DNA of 10,049 nt from Nitriliruptoraceae bacterium (GTDB lineage: Bacteria; Actinomycetota; Nitriliruptoria; Nitriliruptorales; Nitriliruptoraceae), in the NCBI GenBank assembly GCA_007117945.1, contig SKTN01000162.1, forward strand, positions 1 through 10,049, written 5' to 3'. Below the pieces are notes generated by a model. It was not told the origin of the DNA. It ran no database searches and saw nothing but the letters and a program-made list of their open reading frames with translations. Shown here in pieces: positions 1-6,989 of this stretch. A program made the translations under genes and the position numbers. Positions within the stretch are counted from its first letter, which is position 1. Each line of letters opens with the position of its first letter.

Positions 1-47
1 CGCGGGACCACCCGGAGCTCGCCCTCGACACCCTGATCCTGAGCTGA
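1..47 (+). CDS. 3' end of an upstream gene of unknown function
   Basis: An open frame enters from the left edge and ends at TGA (45-47). The visible tail reads RDHPELALDTLILS. Only 14 codons are present, so no family can be recognised. The reading as a real gene end rests on third-position GC and on the next start (GTG at 50), which lies 2 nt after this stop. That spacing is typical of a translationally coupled operon, so this gene and the MFS transporter are probably co-transcribed. Confidence 0.5.
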   Translation, partial: RDHPELALDTLILS

Positions 48-49
48 CC

Positions 50-1327
50 GTGCTGACCTCACTGTTCCCCGACCCCCATCCGCCGCGCCGTGGCACCCGG
101 TTCTCCGGGTGGCGGATCGTGGTGGCCGCCGCGGTGGGGCTCGGCATGACCGGCCCCGGCCAGACCGTCGGGGTCAGCGTGTTCATCGACCCGATGATCG
201 AGACGCTGGCGCTGAGCCGCTCCCAGGTGTCCACGGCCTACCTCATCGGCACCCTGGCCGGCGCCCTCGCGCTGCCGACCGCCGGTCGGTTCCTGGACGC
301 CCGCGGTTCCCGGGTCACCATGGCCATCATCGGTGGGGTGTTCGGCACCGTGCTGATGGCGATGGCCGGAGTGGTCGGCCTCGTCACCCTGACCATCGGC
401 TTCGCCGGGATCCGGATGTTCGGGCAGGGTGCGCTCGGGCTCACCTCGACCACCGCGCCGGCCCCGTGGTTCGACCGGCGCAGAGGCGTCGCGATCGGGG
501 TCACGACCGCTCTGGGCTCGGCGTTGTTGTCGCTGTTCCCACTGGCCGCCGCCGCCATCATCCCGGCGATCGGGTGGCGTGCGGCGTGGATCGTCACGGG
601 CCTGACCATCTGGTTGGTCGTCGTCCCGCTGGCGGTCCGGGTGATGATCGACCATCCCCACGACGTGGGGCAGGAAGCCGACGGGGACGCGCCCCGCGAG
701 GACGCCGAGGAGCGGGCCCGCGCCGCGACGGCGGCCTCCTACACCCGGGCGGAGGCGATCAGGACCCCGATGTTCTGGGCGGTCGCCGGGGCGACGGCGG
801 CGACGGGCATGATCGGCACCGGGCTCGCCTTCCACCAGATCGACCTACTCGGGGAGCAGGGACTCACCCCGGTGCAGGCGGCCGCGAACTTCCTGCCCCA
901 GACCGCTGCGTCGCTGCTCGCGACGCTCGCGGTGGGATCCATGGTCGACCGGTTCGCCGCCCGTTGGGTGCTCACCACCTCGATGCTGCTGCTCATGGCA
1001 GCGATGGTCGGGGTCGTGTTCGTGTCGCCGGGGTGGACCGCCGTGGCCTACGGGGTCACCGTGGGGGCGGCGGGTGCGTCCGCACGGGCGATGGAGGCGG
1101 CGTCCTTCCCCAAGCTGTACGGGCTGGCGCACCTCGGCTCGATCCGTGGGGTGGTGACTTCGATCAGCGTCGGCTCCACGGCCTTCGGGCCCCTGGCCCT
1201 GGCGGTGGGTCGCGACCTGACGGGCAGTTACGAGCAGGTCCTGCAGGTGCTGCTCGTCCTGCCGCTGGCCGTGATCATCCTGGGTCTGCTGGCGCCGGTG
1301 CCCACCAAGTCGGGTCAGCCAACCTGA
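50..1327 (+). CDS. MFS transporter (monocarboxylate/OFA-like)
   Basis: A 425-residue integral membrane protein with the layout of the major facilitator superfamily: about twelve hydrophobic segments in two halves, separated by a charged cytoplasmic loop at about residues 200-238 rich in Asp, Glu and Arg. The family signature after the second segment is visible as GRFLDARGSRV (79-89), and a weaker copy, GSMVDRFAAR (296-305), sits at the matching place in the second half. The N-terminal stretch SVFIDPMIETLALSRSQVST (43-62) resembles the monocarboxylate/oxalate-formate type of MFS proteins. The substrate cannot be read from sequence; an organic acid is one guess, and a drug or sugar exporter is not excluded. 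The start is GTG at 50, 2 nt after the upstream stop, with no strong Shine-Dalgarno, so translation probably depends on coupling. Length is normal for the family. A strong stem-loop follows the stop immediately. Confidence 0.85.
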   Translation: MLTSLFPDPHPPRRGTRFSGWRIVVAAAVGLGMTGPGQTVGVSVFIDPMIETLALSRSQVSTAYLIGTLAGALALPTAGRFLDARGSRVTMAIIGGVFGTVLMAMAGVVGLVTLTIGFAGIRMFGQGALGLTSTTAPAPWFDRRRGVAIGVTTALGSALLSLFPLAAAAIIPAIGWRAAWIVTGLTIWLVVVPLAVRVMIDHPHDVGQEADGDAPREDAEERARAATAASYTRAEAIRTPMFWAVAGATAATGMIGTGLAFHQIDLLGEQGLTPVQAAANFLPQTAASLLATLAVGSMVDRFAARWVLTTSMLLLMAAMVGVVFVSPGWTAVAYGVTVGAAGASARAMEAASFPKLYGLAHLGSIRGVVTSISVGSTAFGPLALAVGRDLTGSYEQVLQVLLVLPLAVIILGLLAPVPTKSGQPT

Positions 1328-1372
1328 GGTGTGCAGCGAAGTGACCTGTTGCGGGACGCTTCGCTGCACACC
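1328..1372 (+). terminator. Stem-loop directly after the MFS gene, possible terminator
   Basis: GGTGTGCAGCGAAG (1328-1341) and CTTCGCTGCACACC (1359-1372) are perfect reverse complements, giving a 14-bp stem with a 17-nt loop. It starts on the base after the MFS stop codon (1325-1327). No T-run follows, so it is not a classical intrinsic terminator. High-GC actinobacteria often use hairpins without a U-tract, and it could equally protect the 3' end of the mRNA. The last six bases of the right arm are also the first six of the 47-bp repeat that follows. Confidence 0.5.
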
Positions 1373-1463
1373 CCGGCCGCGGGAACGTGTCCGTGCGCCG
1401 CTCGCGGGGGCCCGGCCACACCCCGGCCGCGGGAACGTGTCCGTGCGCCGCTCGCGGGGGCCC
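1367..1463. repeat. Perfect 47-bp tandem repeat, two copies, 50-bp period
   Basis: Bases 1367-1413 and 1417-1463 are identical over 47 nt, separated by the three bases GGC. Each copy begins CACACCCCGGCCGCGGGAAC and ends GCTCGCGGGGGCCC. The 50-bp period is not a multiple of three and the unit is noncoding in context. It lies between the MFS stop and the antiporter start. Each copy carries GGAACGTGTCC, an imperfect dyad with GGA and TCC ends, which could be a protein site. A recent slippage duplication or a pair of regulatory elements are both possible. Confidence 0.9.
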
Positions 1464-1544
1464 CGTCCCACGATCGGGGTTCCCTGTGGCCGGTTACGCT
1501 GCCGCCCGCCACGAAGCCGTCCGCCGCCGGGGGTGGTGGCCACC

Positions 1545-1552
1545 GGAGGTGA
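1545..1552 (+). promoter_or_regulatory. Shine-Dalgarno for the antiporter gene
   Basis: GGAGGTGA lies with its GGAGG core 6 nt upstream of the ATG at 1556. It is the best ribosome-binding site in the window and fixes the start codon. Upstream, TACGCT (1495-1500) matches the TAnnnT form of an actinobacterial -10 box, but no convincing -35 hexamer accompanies it, so I do not call a promoter. Confidence 0.8.
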
Positions 1553-1555
1553 CGG

Positions 1556-3508
1556 ATGCTCGAGGGGCTGCTGCCGCTGAGTGACCCGGGCGCGGTCTTC
1601 GCGGTGCTGTTCCTGCTCGTGCTGATCGGGCCGCTGCTCGCCGACCGGTTCCGGCTGCCCGGCATCATCGGCCTGCTGGTCGCCGGCATGGTGATCGGCC
1701 CCAACGTCACCGGCGTGCTGGACCAGAACACCTTCATCGAGACCATCGGCTACATCGGGCTGCTGTACCTGCTGTTCCAGGGTGGCCTCGCCCTCGACAT
1801 GAACGGGTTCATCAAGCGGCGGCGGGACTCCGCGGTCTTCGGCCTGGCGACCTTCGTGCTCCCCATGGTGGTCGTCACCGCTGTCGCCCTCGCGCTCGGG
1901 CTCGGCTGGCTGGCGTCGATCATCATCGCCTCGGCCTTCACCAGCCACACCCTGCTGAGCTACCCCGCGATCCAGCGCTTCGACCTCACCCGCAACCGTG
2001 CGGTGACCGCCACCCTGGGTGCCACCCTGCTGTCCACGGTGGGTGCCCTGCTGGTCCTGGCCGTGGCCGCAGCGGGTGCGCGCGGCCAGACCGGGATCGG
2101 CTACTGGCTGCTGTTCACCTTCGGCCTGGTCGCCTACCTCGCCCTGATGCTGGTCGGGGTCCCGCGGATCACCCGGTGGTTCTTCACCGGCCTCGGTCAG
2201 GACCGCCAGATCCGGCTCACCTACCTGCTGTCGGGTATGGGGGTGGCGGCGGTGCTCGCCGGGGTCATCGGCATCGAGCCGATCGTCGGTGCCTTCCTCG
2301 CCGGTCTGGCCTTCAACCCCTTCGTCCCCGCGGGCACCGTCATCGAGGACCGGGTGCGCGTGCTCGGACAGAGCGTGTTCATCCCGGCCTTCCTCATCTC
2401 CACGGGGATGCTCCTCGATCCCGTGGCGCTGTTCACCGACCCGCGCACCCTCGGGCTCGGTGCGGCCTTCGTCGCCGCCGAGGTGAGCGCGAAGTGGCTG
2501 GCTGCGGAGGGTTCGGGGCGCCTGATGGGCGTCAGCCGCCCCGAACGCGGCGTGATGTTCTCCCTCAGCGTCGGCCAGGCCGCGGGCGCCCTGGCCGCGG
2601 TGATCGTGGCGGAGGATCTCGGGCTGGTCGGCACCGACGTCGTCAACGCCGTGGTGCTGGTGATCCTGGTCACGGCCCTGGTGGCCGGGGTGACCGGTGA
2701 CCGCTACGCCCCCCAGGTGGAGGTGCCCGAGCGCACGGACGCGCTGCTGGGCAACCGGGTCGTGGTCCCGGTGTCCAACCCGAGGAGCGTCGCGCAGCTG
2801 GTACGCGTCGGTGCACAGGTCGCCGCCGCCGACTCCGGCGCGGTGGTGGCGGTCAACGTGCTGCCCTTCGACGCCCGCCCCGACCAGCTCCGTGCCCACC
2901 GCGACCTGGCAGCCAAGGCCGAGGCCACGGCCCTGAAGGCCGGATCCGAGGTCACCACCTCCGTGCGCATCGACGCGACCACGGTCGCCGGTGTGCTCCA
3001 CACCGTCGTGGAGCAGGCGGGGACCTGCCTGGTGATGGGGTGGAAGGGCTACGCCAACCGCCGCGAGGGGCTGTTCGGCGCCACCATCGATCAGATCGTC
3101 TCCCAGAGCCCCGTCCCGGTCATGGTGTGCCGTCCCGGGGACGATGACGCCACCCGACGGATCGTGGTGGTGGTCACCGAGGAGGACCTCGACCCCACGG
3201 GGTTCCGCGGGACGGTCCTGGCCTTCGAGGTGGGACATCGCATGGCACGCCAGGCCGAGGTGGACCTGATCATCGTCACCGAGGTGGGCGCGGAACAGGT
3301 CCAGCCCCAGCTCGCGGGGTGGGGCGTGGATCCCGATGTGGAGCTGGTCCCCGTGGAGGGGGTGATCGGGCGTCTCAACCGCCTCCTGCAGCCCGGTGAC
3401 GTGGTCCTCACGGGGGTCCCACCGGTGCAGAGCCGGCTCGGCAAGGGTGCCCGCCGTCTGGCGCGGGCCGCGGCCGGACGCACCGTCATCGTGACCGTGC
3501 CGCGGTGA
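1556..3508 (+). CDS. CPA2-type cation:proton antiporter with tandem C-terminal USP domains
   Basis: A 650-residue protein. Residues 1 to about 380 form a Na+/H+ exchanger-type membrane domain (CPA2, PF00999-like) with about twelve hydrophobic segments and family-like stretches LLYLLFQGGLALDM (69-82) and FTSHTLLSYP (128-137). Residues about 400-527 form a universal stress protein domain with the nucleotide-binding spacing G495-x2-G498-x9-G508; the Ser/Thr usual after the last Gly is Ala509, followed by Thr510. Residues about 533-649 look like a second, degenerate USP-like domain without that glycine pattern. The antiporter probably exchanges Na+ or K+ for protons at the cytoplasmic membrane, and the USP part may sense ATP or a nucleotide; both are inferred from the families. 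In relatives I recall, the segment matching residues 151-170 carries an Asp (as TDT); here it reads LLSTVGALL with Thr161 in that place, while Lys313 in AKWLAA is kept. The gene stands alone on the plus strand and converges with the fur gene. Confidence 0.88.
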   Translation: MLEGLLPLSDPGAVFAVLFLLVLIGPLLADRFRLPGIIGLLVAGMVIGPNVTGVLDQNTFIETIGYIGLLYLLFQGGLALDMNGFIKRRRDSAVFGLATFVLPMVVVTAVALALGLGWLASIIIASAFTSHTLLSYPAIQRFDLTRNRAVTATLGATLLSTVGALLVLAVAAAGARGQTGIGYWLLFTFGLVAYLALMLVGVPRITRWFFTGLGQDRQIRLTYLLSGMGVAAVLAGVIGIEPIVGAFLAGLAFNPFVPAGTVIEDRVRVLGQSVFIPAFLISTGMLLDPVALFTDPRTLGLGAAFVAAEVSAKWLAAEGSGRLMGVSRPERGVMFSLSVGQAAGALAAVIVAEDLGLVGTDVVNAVVLVILVTALVAGVTGDRYAPQVEVPERTDALLGNRVVVPVSNPRSVAQLVRVGAQVAAADSGAVVAVNVLPFDARPDQLRAHRDLAAKAEATALKAGSEVTTSVRIDATTVAGVLHTVVEQAGTCLVMGWKGYANRREGLFGATIDQIVSQSPVPVMVCRPGDDDATRRIVVVVTEEDLDPTGFRGTVLAFEVGHRMARQAEVDLIIVTEVGAEQVQPQLAGWGVDPDVELVPVEGVIGRLNRLLQPGDVVLTGVPPVQSRLGKGARRLARAAAGRTVIVTVPR

Positions 3509-3577
3509 GGCCGATGGGCAGCGGTGGCGGGTCCTCGGTGGCCGATGGCCGGTGGCCGACCTCCGCGAGGAGCACGC
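3509..3577. other. Convergent intergenic gap
   Basis: These 69 bases lie between two converging stop codons. They contain a 9-bp direct repeat, GGTGGCCGA at 3537-3545 and 3551-3559, and short GGCC-based foldbacks, plus CCTCG (3533-3537) pairing with CGAGG (3566-3570). None makes a convincing terminator with a T-run, although a bidirectional terminator would be expected here. Confidence 0.4.
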
Positions 3578-4006
3578 TCAGCGGCACTCGGCGCACCGGC
3601 CGGTGACGGTCAGCTCCACCTCGTCGACGGCGAAACCGTGCCCGGTGTCGAGGTGCTCACGGACCTGGGCCACCAGGGAGCCGATGTGGTGGTCCACCCG
3701 GCCGCACCGGCTGCAGACGAGGTGGAAGTGCTCATCAGGGTGGGCGAGCTCCCACCGGTTCGCATCGCCCTCGCCCAGACGGCTCGCGCGTGCCAGCCCC
3801 AGCTCCTCGAGCAGGTCCAGGGTGCGGTAGACCGAGGCGAGGTCGACGTCGTAGCCCGCGGCCTGTGTCAGCGCGGACACCTCCTCCACGGTGAGGTGGC
3901 GCTCAGCGGCGCACAGCACCTCCCAGACCGCACGCCGCGGGCGGGTCACTCGGTACCCGCGGGTGCGCAGCAGTGCCTCGAGGTCGGCTTCCCTGACGGC
4001 GTCCAT
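3578..4006 (-). CDS. Fur-family metal-dependent transcriptional regulator
   Basis: A 142-residue protein of normal Fur-family length. The N-terminal winged-helix DNA-binding part covers about residues 1-85, with the start of the fold at LRTRGYRVTRPRRAVWEVL (13-31) and the recognition-helix region at DLASVYRTLDLLEELGLA (55-72). The C-terminal dimerisation and metal-binding part begins at DEHFHLVCSRCG (91-102). Cys98/Cys101 and Cys138/Cys141 form the two CxxC pairs of the structural zinc site, and His93 and His95 are candidate sensing ligands. Whether it senses iron (Fur), zinc (Zur), peroxide (PerR) or manganese cannot be settled from the sequence. It acts in the cytoplasm as a dimer repressor. 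No AT-rich Fur, Zur or PerR box is visible anywhere in this window, so its targets are probably elsewhere. It starts with ATG 24 nt after the stop of the DUF1015 gene, with only a GGGGTGGG stretch about 15 nt upstream as a weak ribosome site; it may be the last cistron of that operon. Confidence 0.92.
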   Translation of the reverse strand: MDAVREADLEALLRTRGYRVTRPRRAVWEVLCAAERHLTVEEVSALTQAAGYDVDLASVYRTLDLLEELGLARASRLGEGDANRWELAHPDEHFHLVCSRCGRVDHHIGSLVAQVREHLDTGHGFAVDEVELTVTGRCAECR

Positions 4007-4030
4007 GGGGGCAGCGTACGCCCACCCCGC

Positions 4031-5248
4031 TCAGCGCGGGACCGTGAGGATCCCCGAGCGCAGCTTCGGGCGCAGGTAGGTGCTCTTGTGGGGCAGCACC
4101 TCGCCGGCACCGGTGATCGTGAGGACCTGCTCCAGGGTGGGTGGGGCCAGGGCGACCCCCACGCTGCCCGGGCGTTGCAGGGCGCCCACCCCCGCGGGCC
4201 CCGGGACCGGCACGAGCTGTGCGGCCTCGGGCCCTGCGGCCAGGGTGGCCAGGGGGGCCAGCACGCTGCGCTCGGCGACGGCGGCGTCGAGCTGATCCCG
4301 GGCAGCCCCACCCCGCAGGTGGTGGATGTCGAGGGCGAACCACCGATCGGCGACGACGAGGTGGAGGGTGCCCGGCCCCGTGGGCAGCGACGGGCCGGGC
4401 AGGGGCCTCGCGTCCAGCCCGACCTCCCGCAGCACCGCCTGCACCTCCGCGGCGGTGACGGGACCGAGGCCGTCGACGCGGCGGTGGAAGGGGGCGATGT
4501 CCAACTCGTCCGCGGCGACCAGCGCCGTCAGCACCAACCGGTGCTGCTCGAGGGGGGCGGGACCCGCCATCCCCGGCCGGTGGGCGGCGTGGACCGCGTC
4601 GGGTCCCACCCGGCGTGCCACGGCCGCCGCCCGGTGGTGCCCGTCGGCGACGGTGGCGTCCTGCACCTGCCCGGCGGCCCGCGCGACTCGCCGCCGCAGC
4701 GTCGGGTCGGCCACCGTCCACACGCGGACCCGGTCACCTGCACCGAGGTCGGTGTCGAGGTCGGGTGGGCCGGCGCGGGCCTTGGCCACCACCTCATCGA
4801 GGTCGTGGTGACGGCGGTGCAGCACACACACGGGGCTGGAGGCTGCCCGGACCTCGGTGAGGTAGCTGGCCAGATCCGCCACCCGGTCGGGCCGCACGTG
4901 CTCGTGGGGCCGGATGCGGCCGTCGAGGAAGGCCTCCACCTCGATGTCGACGACGACGGCGGTGACCGTGGTGGCAGCTTCGGTCAGCTCGAGCAGCAGC
5001 ACGGCCGGTCCGGGCAGTGACCGGAAGCGACCGCTGTCGTGGAGGCGGTGGAGGGCGCGCCGTTGGGTGGCGAGGTCGGCGCCGCCCTCGGTCCCGGTGG
5101 GTAGTGCCGCCAGGAAGCTGTCGGGGTTGGCGGCGATGTGGGCCCGGCGGCCGTCGGCGTCCAGGGCGTCGTAGGCGGGGGCGATGACCCGGGCCGCGTG
5201 CTCGGCGGCGACCAGTCGGGCGTCCACGAGTGGGTGCAGTGGCAGCAC
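4031..5248 (-). CDS. DUF1015 family protein, function unknown
   Basis: A 405-residue soluble protein that I recognise as DUF1015 (PF06245) by three stretches: RIRPHEHVRPDRVADL (111-126), VADGHHRAAAVARR (200-213) and LPHKSTYLRPKLRSG (385-399), the last being the typical C-terminal signature of the family. Length matches the usual 400 residues or so. No enzyme activity is assigned with confidence to this family; the conserved His, Asp, Lys and Arg residues suggest a catalytic or ligand-binding site, which is inference. No signal peptide or membrane segment is visible. The start is GTG at 5248-5246, separated by a single base from the TGA stop of the upstream SF2 helicase, and it lacks a strong Shine-Dalgarno. 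This indicates translational coupling with the helicase. The Fur-family gene follows after 24 nt. Confidence 0.88.
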   Translation of the reverse strand: MLPLHPLVDARLVAAEHAARVIAPAYDALDADGRRAHIAANPDSFLAALPTGTEGGADLATQRRALHRLHDSGRFRSLPGPAVLLLELTEAATTVTAVVVDIEVEAFLDGRIRPHEHVRPDRVADLASYLTEVRAASSPVCVLHRRHHDLDEVVAKARAGPPDLDTDLGAGDRVRVWTVADPTLRRRVARAAGQVQDATVADGHHRAAAVARRVGPDAVHAAHRPGMAGPAPLEQHRLVLTALVAADELDIAPFHRRVDGLGPVTAAEVQAVLREVGLDARPLPGPSLPTGPGTLHLVVADRWFALDIHHLRGGAARDQLDAAVAERSVLAPLATLAAGPEAAQLVPVPGPAGVGALQRPGSVGVALAPPTLEQVLTITGAGEVLPHKSTYLRPKLRSGILTVPR

Positions 5249-5249
5249 G

Positions 5250-6896
5250 TCAGGCCCGGTCGATCCAGCGGTCGGCCACCCGGCGGCGCCGCTCCAGCTG
5301 GGCGAGGCTGGCGTCCCCGATCGCGGCGATGCTGACCTCCTGGTTCAGGCGGGCGTTGACCACCTCGGGGGTCAGGCCCGTGAGGTGGGTGAGCATCCGG
5401 ACCCGGTCGGTGTTCTCCCGGCGGAGCTCACGCTTGCGCTGGGTCCGCGGCACCGTGGCCAGGGCGCCGGCCAGCTCACCGGCCCCGGTGATCGGCGGGG
5501 GTGCCGCCAGCTCGATCTCCATCGTCAGCCCGTTGGCGTCGTCGACGATGAGGTCCTCGGGATGCTGGTCGTCGAACACGCTGGTCGGATCGCCGGCCAT
5601 GGGGGTCGCGGAGATGGCCTGGAACAGCGACAGCTGGTCCTCGCCCTCCGCCGGGAGGGCGTCCAGCTCCACGCTCGGCTGCTCCCCCTCCTCCTCGCGG
5701 CGCCGCAGGGAGTGGGTGCGGGCCTGGGCCAGCTGGGCGGCGAAGGTCCGCAGCCGCACGTCGTCGGGGAGGAACATGAACGCCTTCTGGCGGCGCATCT
5801 GCCCCTGCCAGCGCACCAGCCGCCCCACGGCCTGGCGGAAGAACAGCTCCGTGACCGTCGTGGTGGCGTACACCCCGACCCTGAGCCGCGGGATGTCCAC
5901 GCCCTCGGACACCATCCGCACCGCCACGATCCAGGGCTCGCGCCCCCGGGCGAAGGCGGCGATCCGGTCGCTGGCGTCGGGATCGTCGGAGGTCACCACC
6001 ACCGCATCGACACCGTGGCGGGTGCGCAGCAGACGGGCCACGGCCCGGGCGTGCTCGACATCGATGGTGATGGCCAGCGCCCCGGCGTCGGGCTGCTGCT
6101 CGCGGAGGCGGAGCAGCTGCTCGTGGGCCTGGTCCAGCACCGCACGCAGCCACTCGCCCTCGGGGGACAGGGCGGTCCGCAGCCGCTGCGAGGCGCCGGT
6201 GCGGTCGAGGTCGTCGTCGAAGGTGGCCGACATGACCGTGCCGTCGGGGGCCGTCCACTCCATCTCCCCACCGAGCCGCGGGAAGAACACCGGCCGGACC
6301 ACGCCCCCGTCGCGCAGCGCGTCGTCGTAGCCGTAGACGTGGTCGGCCACGGCCTCGTCCGCCTCGACCCAGGGGTTGGACTCGGTCGGCCCGTAGGTGA
6401 CGAAGGGGATCGGGTTGCGGTCGCTGCGGAAGGGGGTCCCCGACAGCGACAGGCGGCGCGCGGCCGGCTCGAAGGCGTGGGCGACGCCATCACCCCAGGC
6501 CCGCTCCGCGCCCGCGTGGTGGATCTCGTCGAGGATCACGAAGGCATCGTCGCTCGGGCCGCGTAGCCCCGCGGCGCTGGAGGCGACCTGCTGGTAGGTC
6601 ACCGCGACCCCGTGCATGTCTGCGGGGAAGGCCTCGGTGCTGGACCAGTTCGACTCGAGGTGGAGGCCGAAGGCGGCGGCCGCCTCGGTCCACTGGTGCT
6701 TGAGATGCTGGGTAGGTGTGACCACCACCAGGCGGCGGTGCGGGTGGCGCGCGAGGTCCCTGAGCCCCGCGGTCAGCGCGAAGGTGGTCTTTCCCGCGCC
6801 CGGGGTGGCGACGGTGAGGAAGTCCCGTGCACTGCGGGCCTCGAAGGCGTCGAGAGCGTCCTTCTGCCAGCGGCGCAGGCGGAGGCGACGATGCAC
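5250..6896 (-). CDS. SF2 DEXH-box helicase (ResIII/DEAD-DEAH type)
   Basis: A 548-residue ATP-dependent helicase or translocase of superfamily 2 with both RecA-like lobes intact. Visible motifs in order: Q-like entry LRRWQKDALDAF (7-18), Walker A TPGAGKTT (31-38), motif Ia region VVVTPTQHLKHQW (57-69), DEIH box (123-126), motif III SGTPFR (152-157), motif V SEGVDIP (330-336) and motif VI QAVGR (355-359). The C-terminal 65 residues (about 484-548) are basic and helical-looking (TQRKRELRRENTDRVR onward) and resemble a tail seen in actinobacterial and phage helicases of this size. The protein contains no cysteine, so it lacks the zinc finger of RadD-type helicases. The start is GTG at 6896-6894 with AGGGGA 6 nt upstream, and the Q-like motif begins six residues in, so an upstream start is unnecessary. 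Its substrate is presumably DNA, given the neighbouring UvrD-like helicase. It is coupled to DUF1015 downstream. Confidence 0.92.
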   Translation of the reverse strand: MHRRLRLRRWQKDALDAFEARSARDFLTVATPGAGKTTFALTAGLRDLARHPHRRLVVVTPTQHLKHQWTEAAAAFGLHLESNWSSTEAFPADMHGVAVTYQQVASSAAGLRGPSDDAFVILDEIHHAGAERAWGDGVAHAFEPAARRLSLSGTPFRSDRNPIPFVTYGPTESNPWVEADEAVADHVYGYDDALRDGGVVRPVFFPRLGGEMEWTAPDGTVMSATFDDDLDRTGASQRLRTALSPEGEWLRAVLDQAHEQLLRLREQQPDAGALAITIDVEHARAVARLLRTRHGVDAVVVTSDDPDASDRIAAFARGREPWIVAVRMVSEGVDIPRLRVGVYATTTVTELFFRQAVGRLVRWQGQMRRQKAFMFLPDDVRLRTFAAQLAQARTHSLRRREEEGEQPSVELDALPAEGEDQLSLFQAISATPMAGDPTSVFDDQHPEDLIVDDANGLTMEIELAAPPPITGAGELAGALATVPRTQRKRELRRENTDRVRMLTHLTGLTPEVVNARLNQEVSIAAIGDASLAQLERRRRVADRWIDRA

Positions 6897-6902
6897 GGAG
6901 GA

Positions 6903-6908
6903 TCCCCT
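6903..6908 (-). promoter_or_regulatory. Shine-Dalgarno for the SF2 helicase
   Basis: On the minus strand AGGGGA lies 6 nt upstream of the GTG start (6896-6894). It supports GTG as the true start and independent initiation of this gene rather than coupling to the helicase gene upstream. Confidence 0.65.
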
Positions 6909-6929
6909 GGGGTGGCGAGCGGGGCGCGA

Positions 6930-6970
6930 CCCTATCCGCCCCCTGGGACGGCGCCGTCCGGTGGAGGGGG
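6930..6970 (-). promoter_or_regulatory. Perfect palindrome with possible promoter upstream of the SF2 helicase
   Basis: GGACGGCGCCGTCC (6946-6959) is a perfect 14-bp palindrome in the 93-nt gap between the UvrD-like C-terminal gene and the SF2 helicase. Flanking CCCCCT (6939-6944) and AGGGGG (6965-6970) can pair outside it, so a longer hairpin is possible. On the minus strand TAGGGT (6935-6930) has the TAnnnT form of a -10 box about 34 nt before the start codon, and the palindrome falls over the -35 region. It may be an operator for a promoter driving helicase, DUF1015 and fur, or the terminator of the gene before. The -35 hexamer is poor. Confidence 0.35.
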
Positions 6971-6989
6971 AGCCGCCCGGTGGCAGGGC

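Noticed and set aside
1367..1463. CRISPR-like array
   Set aside because: Only two copies with a 3-bp spacer and no cas gene; it is a simple tandem duplication.
1464..1544. Promoter with -10 TACGCT (1495-1500) for the antiporter
   Set aside because: No recognisable -35 at 16-19 bp; such a hexamer is expected by chance.
845..3238. A 797-codon open frame on the minus strand across the MFS end and the antiporter
   Set aside because: It is antisense to two convincing membrane-protein genes, and its product is a run of His, Gly, Asp, Arg and Gln with no domain, the usual mirror of GC-rich coding DNA.
3524..5020. A 498-codon plus-strand frame over fur and DUF1015
   Set aside because: It lies opposite two genes with clear family motifs; composition is low-complexity and no motif is recognisable.
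5184..6566. A 460-codon plus-strand frame opposite the SF2 helicase
   Set aside because: It is antisense to intact helicase motifs on the minus strand, with Gly/His/Val-rich filler and no ribosome site.
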